The position numbers were made by a program, and so were the translations under genes. From Ceratotherium simum simum (lineage: Eukaryota > Chordata > Mammalia > Perissodactyla > Rhinocerotidae), in assembly GCF_000283155.1 (NCBI RefSeq), contig NW_004454217.1, positions 4,239,807-4,303,806 of the forward strand: 64,000 bases of DNA, read 5' to 3'. Shown here in pieces: positions 37,387-49,520 of this stretch; the stretch's first letter is position 1; every line of letters begins with the position of its first letter. The notes beneath the pieces are model-generated. The model was given only the letters and a program-made list of their open reading frames with translations, was not told the origin of the DNA and searched no databases.

Positions 37387-37793
37387 AGCCAGCCCTGGTG
37401 GTCTAGTGTTTAAGATTTGGTGTCTCAGAGTCACAGCCAGAGTTTGTTTTCTGGTCAGGGAACCACATCACCCATCTCTTGGTTGTCATACCGTGGTGGC
37501 TGCTGTTGCTATGATGCTGAAAGCTGTGCCACTGGTATTTCAAATACCAGCAAGGTCACCCATGGTGGACAGGTTTCAATGGAGCTTCCAGATGAAGACA
37601 GACTGAGAAGAAGGACCTGGCCACCCACTTCCAAAACAATTGACCATGAAAATCCTGTAAATAGCAGTGGAACATTGACTGATATAGCACTGGAAGGTGA
37701 AAGGATGGTGCAAGAAGAGTGGGTAGGGTTCTGCTCTGCTGTACACAGGGTCTCTAGGAGTCAGAATCGACTCCATGGCACTAACAACAACAA
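37387..37793 (+). mobile_element. RTE-tailed tRNA-derived SINE, full length
   Basis: The head AGCCCTGGTGGTCTAGTG resembles a tRNA A box. The body is long, and the tail 'gagtcagaatcgactccatg' ends in ACAACAACAA, the signature of RTE-mobilised SINEs (SINE2-1_EC-like, name by memory). Target duplication ACTATCCTTCC / ACTGTCTTTCC, two mismatches. A 159-codon frame (37417-37896) crosses most of it but is not a known protein. Confidence 0.88.
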
Positions 37794-37910
37794 ACTGTCT
37801 TTCCAGGACTCCTCACTCCCCCAGGATTCTCAGAGAACAATACAAAATGTGTGCCTGAATTTTTTCAATGTGGAACTCTCTAGAAAATGGAATTAAAGAA
37901 CCCAACATGG

Positions 37911-38145
37911 GGGGCCAGCCCTGTGGCGTAGTGGTTAAGTGCGCGCGCTCTGCTGCTGGCGGCCCCGGTTTGGATCCTGGGCGCACACTGACGCACCGCT
38001 TGTCAGGCTATGCTGTGGCGGCGTCCCATATAAAGTGGGGGAAGATAGGCACAGGTGTTAGCCCAGGGCCAGTCTTCCTCAGCGAAAAGAGGAGGATTGG
38101 CATGGATGTTAGCCCAGGGCTGATCTTCCTCACACACACACAAAA
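37911..38145 (+). mobile_element. ERE SINE with perfect 16-bp target duplication
   Basis: Duplication AAAGAACCCAACATGG at 37895 and 38146, without mismatch. Head GGGGCCAGCCCTGTGGCG; tail ends in CACACACA then A-run. Likely one of the younger copies here. It sits about 120 bp after the RTE-tailed SINE. Confidence 0.97.
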
Positions 38146-38161
38146 AAAGAACCCAACATGG

Positions 38162-39464
38162 ACTTGAGACTAAGTGAAATCTTCCTCACAAATCTGAATC
38201 TTTACCATTAACATTCTTAGATCTTTCTGCAAGTGAGAATATGAGGGCTGGAGAAGGAGTGAGTTCACTTAGTCATCTAGCTGCCAGGAGTAGAAGAGGA
38301 ATACCATCAATTTCCAGCCTGATCTCAGGGCCTTCATCTACCTAGTTCCGAGGCAAAAAAAGACCTTTGACCTAACTCCTCTTGAGGGTGTGCTGTGACT
38401 CACCAGGAACCAGGCAGAGGAGGATCTGTCATAGAGAGTATACACTCACAAGTCTTGATTATTACCCAAGAGTGTACACTCACATTTGTTAAAATATGAA
38501 AACGCAGAGTAATGAGGAGATTTCATAGGAATTTGATTAATTGGATCAATTCATTCAGTAGTACCCAAAGTGTGTTTTGAGCAACATTGGTGTTGTGGCA
38601 AATAGGTATCTTAAAAAAGAGAGGGTCTTGGAGCCTGAAATATGTAACTTACAGTGGGAATCAGGAAGAAGCAGAAATGGTAGGAGATGTTTCTGAAACG
38701 TCTTTGGCTGTAGGTCTTTTATCTTCACTGAGCATTTGTAGGATTAGTGTTCCTCATAACAGTCTTTGGGGAATGTTGATGTAGAAAATCAATATAAGAA
38801 TGGGGAAAGGGACTGAATTTTTCATCCTGTCCCTTTACTAAGTTTAAATTATTTGCATGATTGTCGCTACATTACTGAAGTTTAGGCTGTGAGTAGACAT
38901 TGCAAGAAAGTGCTCTTTGGAACTTTTAAATCAAGTAAACTTGAAGAGAATTTTTCTGACACTTGCAATGGAAAAGCTTAATACTCTAGATCCTCCTTGC
39001 TGTACTCATTTTATAAGTCTGAGATGTTCCGTTCTTTGTTTCTGACTCAACTTGTGGAAAAAGTGATAAATTTTTCCTGTAAAACAAGAGCGTATAATGT
39101 TTCTCTTTTCAAAATTCAAGTGTTTTATTAAGTGAACATCATTACTATTAAATTTGGAAACATAACTATCTAGAGAGTGGGATCTGAATGGCCAAGCACA
39201 TGTCTCTTGCTCTGTTGCATTTCAGATGGGAAACTTCTAGAAAAGTTATTAACCGCTGATCTTCCCATTTATACATTAAAATACCATGATCCTTCTGGCA
39301 AAAAAAAAAAGGCAAAATACCCACCAGAAAAAGATAGGCGTTGACTAGTCAGATCGCAAGTGGAGCATTGTTTTCAGTTTTTGGTGATGTGCTTATTAGA
39401 GAAATTTGACACTGAAATGCGTTCCTTCCAGCTCTAAATGTCTGTGAGTCTAGAAAGGCAACTA
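38162..39464. other. Intron, nothing firm
   Basis: No exon. Weak DNA-transposon-like phrases near 38,560 were not strong enough to call. Confidence 0.45.
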
Positions 39465-39830
39465 GAATACTGAGGGATCTTGGCTCTTCTGACAAAGAAA
39501 CATAGGTTCGAGGGAATATAACAGTCATCTTCAAATATTTGAAAGGCATTCTGAGTAAGCAAAAATAGCTTTGTTTTTTTGTGGCTCAGACAGGCAGTAC
39601 TTGGACCTTTGTGAGAAAGTATAGGAAGGAAAGTGTATGGAGATATTAATACCTTTCTAATGATTAGAGTTTTGAACCATGCTAACAGAAGATGTGGTGA
39701 GTTATTAGTTATCTAAGGATCCCAGGTAGGGGGTGCATGCTATCCATCAGAAAAATTATCTAAGGATAATATTGGCTGAAAGTTTCAATTACATGACCTT
39801 CAACTCTATTCTTCTTTAGTTCTAAAAATA
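39465..39830 (+). repeat. Very old LINE-tail-type repeat
   Basis: 'gtcatcttcaaatatttgaa', 'aggaaggaaagtgta', 'ctttctaatgattagagttt' and 'cttctttagttctaaaaata' follow the order of a widespread ancient amniote repeat. I do not recall its accepted name with certainty. Confidence 0.45.
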
Positions 39831-39999
39831 TTATATAAATTACATTTCCAACCTCAGCTATCCCAGCTATGTTGAGGAACATTTTGAGAGTTTGATAAAA
39901 TTATGGATCCTTTCCCCTTAAAAATGCACAGATGCACACACACAACTTGCATGCAATTTGCAGGTTCTTATTCCCCTTAAAGCTTATTCATAGATCCCA

Positions 40000-40130
40000 G
40001 GATAAGAATCTGGTCTGTAATTTAATTAACTTTGCAACTCTGAATGAATCACTTAACTATGCCAAGGAATCCTCATAATTAAGGTGTTGTCATTAGATAA
40101 TCTTTAACGTAGACAGATCCTTCCATTCTT
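40000..40130 (+). repeat. MIR-like fragment
   Basis: 'caactctgaatgaatcactt' and 'cagatccttccattctt' fit a decayed MIR core and tail. Confidence 0.4.
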
Positions 40131-40894
40131 AAAAAAAATAATGAAATATTTAATTTTCTGTTAGAAAGCAATTCTTGAGCTGAGACTCATTTCTCAAATG
40201 GAAATGGAGAGCAGGGGTCTTCTCACAATTTGAAAAATTGAATTCTAAGGAATAGAGGCAATAAAGCCCCATTTCTCTATTGGTTTGGACATAAACAACA
40301 TGTTCTCAAGTCTCAATTTCCAATTTTGACTTTTGGCTGTTTGTAATAATAAAACAAGAGCACAGAAGGTTTGTGTGGGAGTTGGGCCTGAGTGTAAGAT
40401 GGAGGAATGCCTTTTGTAATAAAACAGTTGAAAGGCATGGGTGACTGGGTGAGTCCATCTTACAGCTCATTAACACTGCCCTTAATTGACAGAGATCATT
40501 GCTGAGTTTATCCATGTGAAGTAATTATACATACATACATACATATGCAAACATACATGTGCATATGGAAATGATTTACTTCAAATCAATTTTAGGAGGA
40601 GAAATAGAGATCAATATTTCCTTACTATTACCGTACAGGTTTGTTTTATGCTAGTCTTTTGTGATGTGGTCTATCTTCACTTCATGTAAGACTGTCTTCA
40701 GTAATCTTGAAAATATGGGGCTAAGTCTCAATGTTAGCAAGAGTAGAGCAAAGGAATCAAATAGAAAGGATTAAGTAGAAATTTCATTAGCACTTTTGAA
40801 TTCCAGTCCATCAATGTAAAGGAGTTTTCTGAATAACCTCTCCCAACCATAAACTCATCTTTTGTTCCGTTCCTCCTCCTTCACCTTTCTCTTT
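40131..40894. other. Intron with an (ATAC)n microsatellite
   Basis: (ATAC)5 at about 40526-40545; nothing else assigned. Confidence 0.6.
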
Positions 40895-41530
40895 CTCCTC
40901 CTGATCATAAACAATTATTTATGGTGCATTCTAGGAAGTGCCTAGTGCTATAGAAAAAAATTTAAAAGGAGATACAAAGAACCATCTGGGCAGGACATCA
41001 ACCTTCAAGGCATTTACTATCTAGAAGACACCCTGAGCAAATCAGCATTTCTTTGTTTCTCAGAAATACATAGGGACATGCCAGAAAACATTATCTTAAC
41101 AGCAGTACCAGACATTTATGAGCACCTGCTCTGTACAAGGCCTCAGGCTGGCAGATATTTGCGAGCACTAGTGTTGTTCAGTCTCTTGTTAAGAATGCAG
41201 ATTCCTGAGCACATCCCCAGAAATTCAGTAAGTCCAGGGTGAAGTACAGTTTTAAATAGTGGTTTCATGGGAAAGTGCTGTAAGTGGTCAGCAGACTGCA
41301 TTTTGAAGGAGAATCAGAGCAACATGAGACATGGGATCTACCCTACTGTGGCGGCTGGAGAGCTGGAGAGACAATGTCTGTAAACACAGAGATGGAAAAC
41401 AATACACAGTAGCTAAAATCATATCGAAGAAATGGCACAGAAAAGAAGTGAAGAGAGTAGGGGAGTGGACAAGGAAATCTTTATGGAAGAGGTAGGAATG
41501 GAGGAGAGACTTCAATAAATAGAATAAATA
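40895..41530. repeat. Patchwork of L2-type and MER5 fragments
   Basis: L2-like at 40,895-41,060 ('ccttcaaggcatttactatc') and 41,095-41,165 ('tttatgagcacctgctctgt'). MER5-like at 41,180-41,262 ('cttgttaagaatgcagattc', 'attcagtaagtccagggtg'). L2-like again at 41,350-41,530. Confidence 0.45.
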
Positions 41531-42979
41531 CCTTTTATCAAGAGATATGTTTATCTTTGCCTAATAATCGTGGTCATTATTCATTTTATACCTTGCTTTT
41601 GATCTTTTATCTGCATTCTCTAATTTGTTCAGTTCACGCCACAATCTTCTCGCCATTGTGATTCCATGATCCTCCCTCACTCTCCTCCACTCCAGCACTG
41701 GGAGATTAAGATCATGTATACTTTTAGGAAGCAGCAGAGCTCACAGAAATGGGTAGGAGGGGATGCTGGTCACCACTTCAAGTAGCAACTCCTGTGGGAG
41801 CTGTGGGTCAGTGGTTATTTCAGTATCACTACTAGAGAAATGCCAGTTAGCTTCAGATATGTGGGTGTTCAATACCATAGGGAATGTTGTAGAGGGGAAC
41901 TACATCAGAAATCACAAAGAGCATCAAAAACTGGCTACTATTTCAGAATACAAGCACATGGGGTAGCTGTGCATCAATTCTACCAGAATACAGAAGACAA
42001 GTAACATCATGCTATTTTAATTTATTTGGGCCTATTTATTTGGAATTGTAGGATTTGTTTAACTTCCTATGAGATCTATCCAGGTGATTTGGCATGAAAG
42101 GATAAGAATTCAAGTCTAATTTAAGCACTGATAAAACTCTTTATACTTATGATCAAATAGAGTACACATAATAAACTTAGAAATTGATAATTTGGATGGC
42201 ACAGTCTAACTGCAGAAGAGTCCAATAGAAAAAACACAGAATATACATAATATACAAGAAGTTAATATGTTTGTTTGTTTGGTTAGTTTATTTTACATGT
42301 GCCCTTACACCCTCTTGTCTGCAGTTGCTGTGATTTCCTCACCACCACTCTTTACTTGGCTCATTATGACCTTGCCCTTCTGTATTCTCCAATGAGATCT
42401 CCCCTATTCTCCTGTTTTATTTCTAGACTTCCAAACTGGTGGCCATCCATTCTCGGTTTCTTAATGTTATAAATATTTTATTTGTCTTAAATATGTTATG
42501 GTACTCCCCTCCCCGACGCCTTCCTGAAGAACATGGAATACATTTCTTTGGAGCTAAAGACATATGATTGAAAATATATAAGACAATAAACATAAGTCTG
42601 CTTTCCTGTGGATAGTTGCCTCGTTCCCCAGGAAGGTACTTGGGAATGAGTTACTTGCCTCGCCAGGGGACACTCTACTACATCACAGGGTGGCTTTTGT
42701 GCTCCCTCTCTACAACTCTTACATAGGAATCTACTGTCAGTTTTCTTGGCTGACAATTAGACCTGAAGCTCTCTCTATTAATTCTCACAAGCTCTATCAT
42801 TTCTTTATCCCAGGAAATATCTACAGGCACAATCCCAGGACAGGAGAATAAATCAGGAATTCCCTTGTGGAAATGCAGACTAGTTCCAAATACCCACTTT
42901 CTAGAAGGTTTTTTCTGGGGCCTTCACTTCGTTTCTGTTGAGTGCTAGTATCTGCTTCCTTACTCATCTGTTTCCACCT
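41531..42979. other. Intron, nothing recognised
   Basis: No exon or confident repeat. Confidence 0.45.
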
Positions 42980-43430
42980 ATTGGCCTTTCCTCTAGTTAC
43001 AAAACCAATAAACAATAAGCCTACTTTCCTTCCATATGAAAACCTTTTAAGTATTTGAGGATGTCTATACTATCTCCTTTAGTTCCTGCCTCTCCAGACT
43101 GAATATGGCTTTTCTGAGCATCTGGTCACGCTCCTGTTTGTCAAGGTATCTTTTAAAATGGGGCACCCAGCATGTCAAACCATACCCCATATGTGTCTTT
43201 TATAAAGTTTAGAAAAATGAACTGCATGCTAGAATTCAATTCAGCAAATATTTTTTTTAACAGTTGCCTCAAACTGTTGTCTATTATTACATTTTTGTTC
43301 AGTGAAAATCTCAAGGTTCTTTTTTACACTAACAACTACAGAATCAGGTCTCCCTCATCCTGTGCTTATGCTATTAATTTTCTCAAACCTCCGTGCAGGA
43401 TTTTACACTTATGCTTGTTAATTTTTCCTG
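42980..43430. repeat. Ancient LINE-tail-type repeat (amniote-age)
   Basis: 'ctggtcacgctcctgtttgt', 'cttttaaaatggggcaccca', 'caggtctccctcatcctgtg' and 'gattttacacttatgcttgt' match in order an ancient repeat shared with reptiles ('cacgctccagtttgtc', 'aaaatgtggtgcccag'). The family name is uncertain. Confidence 0.5.
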
Positions 43431-43441
43431 CTCTGAAGCAT

Positions 43442-43597
43442 ATGGAGTCTGATGAAGAGGATACCCTGCCAGTTGAAGATGTGTTTTATGAGCTCTACAA
43501 GAATTTAAACAATCTTCGCTCCTCTATGGGCCCTCTAATCTTCCGAGATAATTTTTATTTGCATTTGCATGAACAACATGCACAGAAGAAAAAATAA
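43442..43597 (+). pseudogene. Possible short retrocopy or orphan open frame (51 codons)
   Basis: After the ancient repeat a 51-codon frame begins ATGGAGTCTGATGAAGAG and ends AAGAAAAAATAAAG, where the stop overlaps an AATAAA. The acidic start (MESDEEDTLPVEDVFYELYK) and even composition look more protein-like than neighbouring chance frames. I do not recognise the parent. It could be a fragment of a processed pseudogene or chance. Confidence 0.25.
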
Positions 43598-44194
43598 AGT
43601 CCAGCTTTAAATTTCTATGTGGGCCTTTGAGGACTATAGGAAGCAATGACAAAGACGTTCTTTGGTAGGTGATATAACTATTGATCTTATGCCACAGTGG
43701 TTTCCTGGCTGTCCAAGTCAACAACTTGTTGCTTATAGGCGTTTAATCATGGTGTGGTCCCCAAGAGTTAGGGCAATTGAAACTCTTTAGACAGACAGGT
43801 AATTGCCTGTGTACATCAAAGTTAATAGTGGCCTTGCAGAATGACAGAATATTAAATGCAAGGGAATTGTTTGGATCAATATTTGTTTCTTAAAAACTTC
43901 ATAAACAGCATTTGCCAAATAGGTGGTAAGCACCTGGTCAATAAGCATGTCTGAGTTGTGTGCACTGCTGCTCTGAAACTCTCTGAGTGTGAAACTGTAT
44001 TAGCTGAGGTAAGAACACTCATTCAGCTCCAATTCAATTCCATCTACAGGGCAGTTTCTATAAGTAACAAGGTACATATCATCCTTTCATGAACTTCAAG
44101 AGAGGATTGGAATCAGCCCAGCTCCAGATAAGGAGGCAATAAGCCCAAAGACTTGTTTCCTCAACTAGAACCAAGCCCCCAATTATTTCTTTCT
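43598..44194. other. Intron, nothing recognised
   Basis: No exon or repeat assigned. Confidence 0.5.
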
Positions 44195-44280
44195 GAATGA
44201 GCTCAGGGCCCGATACAGATTCTGCTGTAGAGTAGATGCTCAATAAATATTTGTTAGATAAATAAATTGTTTGATACTTT
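44195..44280 (+). repeat. L2/MIR 3' tail
   Basis: 'gagtagatgctcaataaata' then 'ttgttagataaataaattg'. Confidence 0.6.
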
Positions 44281-44668
44281 AATGAATAAATGGACAAATA
44301 AATTTATATCACCCTGCACCTGCTCACCTTTAGGTGTATTGCCTGGGAAGATGAGTTTGTTACTGATAAGCCCAGCCCACTTCAAAGACCCCATGGATAA
44401 GAGTGTGTCTTCTGCAGGCTCTATTTCCCTATCTCTAGGAAATGGAATGTTCTCTTTCTTTCTCCCGGATGCTCAGGGAGAACAAGAAAGTGCTTCCCTT
44501 CAGGTTCATAACATTCTTTGCTCAAAGGCATTTTCTTCTTGTTCAAGGGCGTTGGATGGCCTTATTTCCCAATTATCATCTTTAATGGGTCCCTGTATTA
44601 AAGCAACTGCCTTAACTTTCTAAAATGCATGTGGTTCTGGAGGAATTCAAAGCACATCCTGACTCTTT
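44281..44668. other. Intron, 118-codon chance open frame
   Basis: The open frame 44267-44623 (+) shows no motif or family that I recognise. Confidence 0.45.
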
Positions 44669-44683
44669 AAAATCATAGTTCTG

Positions 44684-44893
44684 GGGGCCAGCCCCATGGC
44701 TTAGCGGTTAAGTGCGCGCACTCCACTGCTGGCTGCCCGGGTTCAATCCCAGGCGCGCACCAATGTGCGGCTTGTCCGGCCATGCTGAGGCCGCATCCCA
44801 CATACAGCAACTAGAAGGATGCACAGCTATGACATACAACTATCTACTGGGGCTTTGGGGGGAAAAAATAAATAAATAAAATTATAAAATTAT
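44684..44893 (+). mobile_element. ERE SINE, short form with 'acagcaactagaaggatg' tail
   Basis: Head GGGGCCAGCCCCATGGCTTA, box B-like GGTTCAATCCCAGGCGCG, then 'cccacatacagcaactagaa' and 'ctactggggctttgggggg', A-rich end. Perfect duplication AAAATCATAGTTCTG at 44669 and 44894. Confidence 0.96.
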
Positions 44894-45029
44894 AAAATCA
44901 TAGTTCTGGGGCAGTATGTTACCTACTTTCTTTAAGGATAGATGTCTCCCCCAGAGCGGTTGACTTACGCATCTAGTAATCATCCTTCCAAGAGATTAGT
45001 TATTTATTAGGTATGTATTTAGCTTCCAA

Positions 45030-45470
45030 AAACCTGACTTACAGTGGATTAAACAGAAGATAGTTTATTTTTCAAATTTAATCAGAAGTCCAGAGGTAGG
45101 TGATACAAGGCTAGTGTAACTCCTGCAAGAAAGCATCAAGTATTTAGGCTCCTTCTGTCTTCTTGCTTCTCCATCCTTAGAATGTGATTTTGACCTCATG
45201 GTCTCAGAATAGGTATCTCCCATAGGCATTGACTCTGCATTTTGGGCAGGAGGAATAAGCTTTTGTGGCAAAAAGGCTAAAAGGACATGCTATCCAAGTC
45301 TGCTTGTTTAAGAAATCTCTCCCAATGATTTCCATTTCCATTTTCTCAAGATTAGCTGGGTCACTCTGACTGTAAGGGAGTTTGGGAGAGCAAGTATTTT
45401 TAGTGGGGCATATTGCCACCCTCTGCACTTTATTCCTCAATTCTCCCCAAAAATAATTGGTTAAATTTGC
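45030..45470. repeat. Probable old interspersed repeat, family uncertain
   Basis: 'gacttacagtggattaaaca', 'aggctccttctgtcttcttg', 'ctccatccttagaatgtgat' and 'ctgactgtaagggagtttgg' follow the order of a common old mammalian repeat I cannot name. Confidence 0.45.
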
Positions 45471-48400
45471 CAGGGAGAAGGCAAATCGAGAAACAGGGAA
45501 AACATATTGAGTACAAAACTAGAAGTATCTGACACAACTGCCTTCCTAAATTGATAGCTTGATCTATAAGCCAAGGACTGGGCTTGCCCCTCAAGAAACT
45601 ACAATTGAGCAGTTACTGATTTTTAAAATTAATTTTGGTATTCCTATATAGATACTACATAGTAAGTCATGGGAAACTACTAGATTCTTTAGTATGGGAT
45701 CTGAGTCTTGTTATAAACCATACTATTTTATCTGTGAAATCACACACAACGTATTTTCCATTCTATGACCTATCAGCAATCCAACTCTTGATTTTTTTTT
45801 TAATTCCCAGTCCTTGAAACCCAGTGGATTCAAAATTCATTTGCCCAACTATCTTGTTTTTATCATTTTATTATTAGATCGAGGAATTTACATTGAGTGA
45901 AAATATCATTCATCCCTCCGAAACCTACTTATCTCAGCCATACTGAACAACTTCAACCTTCTTCTAAGATTATTTGATTGTAACAGTCAAATTTTATTCT
46001 GCTGGGATATAGATATGTTCTCTTCCAATTTGGTTTCTGTGTATGGTTCCTTATTTCCTTTAATTTTCACAAATAATTTCCTAGGTTATACAATAGATTA
46101 TTCCACCAAATTTAGAACTATTACTCCAGTTATATATAAAGCAGGAAATATCTGCTATGTCAAGAAACTTTTTTTCTTGCTCTTAATGTCTCTACAGGCT
46201 ATTGGCTATTGACTTAAAAAATACCTTAATAGTATCGTTATTTTGACAAACTAGAAAAGAAAGAACAATTACAATAAGTGCTAGAGCTCTCATGCCCTAA
46301 TCAACCACTGCACCTTAGGTATCTGTTAACAGTATGAAGGGTAGGATTCTAGACTGATAAAACTGGACAACTAAGGAATAAGTTGAAATAAATGATAGGG
46401 TTTTGTTATAACCCCATTATTTATCTTTGGGGACTTTTTGTTCTTAATTATATGACATGACAGTCTTCAGCATAGGAAATGTGCAACTTCCTTAAACATG
46501 ACTCATGTAAGCAATAAACCTTTAAAAAAATGGGCTGTGAAAACAGGCTCATGATTTTCCTTCCCCACGTTTTATACATGTAACTATTATATGCCTTTAT
46601 TATTTAAGAGTATGCTTTACTCCTCCTTGAACGTAAATGCATTTTAAAATGATAGGATTTTCAGATGCTATTCCAGAGCACAGTTTTAACCTATAAGTTT
46701 TTCTAAAATCTGAATGTAATACTGACTGATGGCCCTGGTTAGTACTGCTGTGAACCTAAGGTAAAGCAGACATTTGCTGAAATTTACACAGTTTTCAATT
46801 TTCTAAATCTAGCAAATGTAAGCTGCTTCAAAATAAAAATTACCTATATTTTTCCTAAAGAAAGAAAAGAAAAAAGCCTCACATATCGGTTCAAATTCTT
46901 CCTTGTTAAGCTAATTATCTTTAGCTTGTGTAGCAGTTTAGGTTTTTACTTTCTTAGTTTTTTTTTTTCATGCTGTGTAAAGGCTTGCTCCAAGCAGTAC
47001 AACACAAAGGAGGGTGCTTTTTTTTTTTTTTTAAATCTCTTCTAGTGATTGGCTGAGAGGGTATGTATTTGGGGGTCTCTTGCAGTTTCTCTAGAGACTA
47101 TTTATGTAAATTGAAAAAAATCAGTATTACTTGAAAAAATGGCTAAAACTTTGATTTACAGTACAAAAGAGGGTACTGTCTAATCCCTGAAGTAGGAAAT
47201 TGCTTTTCTTCATGATCCATTGCTTTCATACTGTTTCTGGCTGCTACTGCTGAAGGAGAAAAGACCCACCTTTACTCTTCTCTTACCATGTCTATTTTCT
47301 TGCCTCTGTAAGGCTTGGCAGTAAATAATAGTTGAAATGAGTAAATTTAAATAATAATAGTAAAATGCGTGACTGATAAGATCTTCAAGTCTCAATTGGA
47401 CAACTGTGATTATACCAAAGCAGGAGATAATTTACATGCGAACCTGAAAAGAGAAATTAAGAATTTGGCATGGTGTAGCAATGAGGATGTGACTTCTTTG
47501 TAGCTCCTCTGTACGCCACTGCAAATGTTAGATGGAATGGGACAGCACATGCTCTGAAACTGATGATTTTCTGAAGTAGGCAGGTTTTTCTGGGAGGTGC
47601 TTTGATTTTATTTTCTTTGACAAATGACAAATCAAGATATTGCCAATATGAAGGGACACAGATTGTATTTGTTTGCAGTTGATCTTCCATTGGCCATTAA
47701 AGTATCCATTTTTCCCCACACTTTAAGCTGGTGTTTGCTGTGCTATTAAAGCAAACCGCTGTGAATTGAACTAAAACAGTTCCGTTCTCAATATTTAGCT
47801 CCTAAATTTTAATGAGTGAAATTTTGCATTGCACAGAATTTAAAGATTTCTCCATCCTTAAAAATTAGACAGCAAGTCCAGTTTCAATTATTTAAGGGTA
47901 ATGGTAGATGAGACATTTATTTCTTCTTTCCATTTGGATGTAAAATATTCCCTTAAGTCTAGAAATGTTTCTTATACCTCTTTGATTAGTTGCCTAAAGC
48001 AATCTGAGGGTAAACTGGTTCATTTGAAAATCATATATGAAGCAATCATCAGGTATGCATTTAAAAAATCATCAGATATGCTTTGTTTTAATACCTATCA
48101 TGTGTTAAATATTGAAGACCATGCCATATGCCTAATGAAATCTTCATTAGGAAGACATTAGTAGATTAATTCCACTCACTGTGTGGTTTATTTTATTTAG
48201 AATGCAGTAAGGTAAGTAAGTTCATTAGTTTGCAGACATAATGTTTTCTACTGTACCTCAACGCAACCAGGAACAATTCCACAGAGGTCTAAGGATCTAC
48301 TAACACCTGTCAAGATAAACACACAGTTGTCTGGGGAATCATTTCAGCAATAGAACAGAGAAAATCTAAGGCAAATTAATTCTTTCATGAGAGAAAAAGA

Positions 48401-49229
48401 AGACAGTTAAAAAAAAAAACACTGATTAATGATTTTTCAAAATGCCTCAGAGGTCATATATTTCTTATAGAAGTATCAAAAAATGTAATCTATATTTTAA
48501 GAATAAATGTTTTGGAGCATATACTATTCATCTTGAAATAAATATTCTAAGAGATTTGAACTACGTGGAATGATCATGCAATTTGAATTGAGTCACTGCA
48601 AGTTTTTCCGACACTTAATAGCTTCAGAACACCTATAGCTTAGAACAAAGATATTAGATTATAAATTCTGCTATAGAGATATTATTTGAATGGTTACAGT
48701 TAAAATGGTGCCAGTATATCCATTATAAAAACTTATTTTCAAGGATTCATAAGTTGGCTATAAATGTTTGCTCTGCAGTTCAACTTGGCAGCAAGCATCT
48801 TTGCTTGGTGGTATTTTCTTTTTCCTTTTACATAGTATGGGAAAGAAAGACATCTGCTTATAACATGAGCAGGAAAATATGATGATGAATTCTATTATTC
48901 TTTGTAACCAATTTATTTAGCATTCAAATTAAGGTTCAGCCTAAATTTCTTATCTATTTTAGGCAATAAAAGAGCTAACCAAAAGCCTGCAAGGATAAAC
49001 TGAAGAGGATTTGTTTCCTTTGCTTGTTGGTTTTGGTTATTTTAAATTCCTAAACATGGAGAAAGACTTATGCAGTTGCTTTGATACTTCATTCATTCAG
49101 CATAGTAATACTGTGAATACGCTATTACATACCCTGGGTATTTCTTTAGGTATTTATGATACTCTATCCTTGAGACAGTAGCAAATAACTGGTAGAGTTC
49201 AGAAAATTTTCCAACAGAAATATATGTGG
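45471..49229. other. Repeat-poor intron, possible conserved non-coding DNA
   Basis: No SINE or exon seen in 3.7 kb. The stretches 46,900-47,160 and 47,400-47,830 are mixed-complexity and unique by eye, the kind of sequence often conserved in neuronal gene introns. Conservation cannot be judged here. Confidence 0.45.
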
Positions 49230-49520
49230 TAAAATTTGGTAGAAGAATGAATGGGATATTAAGAGAGGGAGGACGGAGTAAAGGTTGTTTTTACAGAGGG
49301 CATAGCGTGGGCAATGGCAAAGAAGTAAAAAAGTGTGCAGTGTGTTTAGGGAAGAGAGAATGTCATGTGGCTGGACCCTAGGATGTTTGTGGGAGGAGTG
49401 GTAGAGGTTGAGGTAAAGGTAAGACAATAGAGGCAGCATGGAGGCAAATTTTGAAGGGCTTAATCTGCCATGCTAAAGAACTTTGACTTACCTGGAAAAC
49501 AGATCTTTGTAGTGCGGTAG
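49230..49520. repeat. L2-type remnant
   Basis: 'gggcatagcgtgggcaatgg', 'gagaatgtcatgtggctgga' and 'attttgaagggcttaatctg' in the L2-type order. Confidence 0.55.

Noticed and set aside
42655..42675. CTCF-like CGCCAGGGGACAC
   Set aside because: Only about 10 of 14 core positions match, with errors in the most informative bases.
44690..44760. tRNA-gene-like boxes A and B
   Set aside because: These are the tRNA-derived heads of ERE SINEs, not functional tRNA genes; the cloverleaf 3' half is replaced by the SINE tail.
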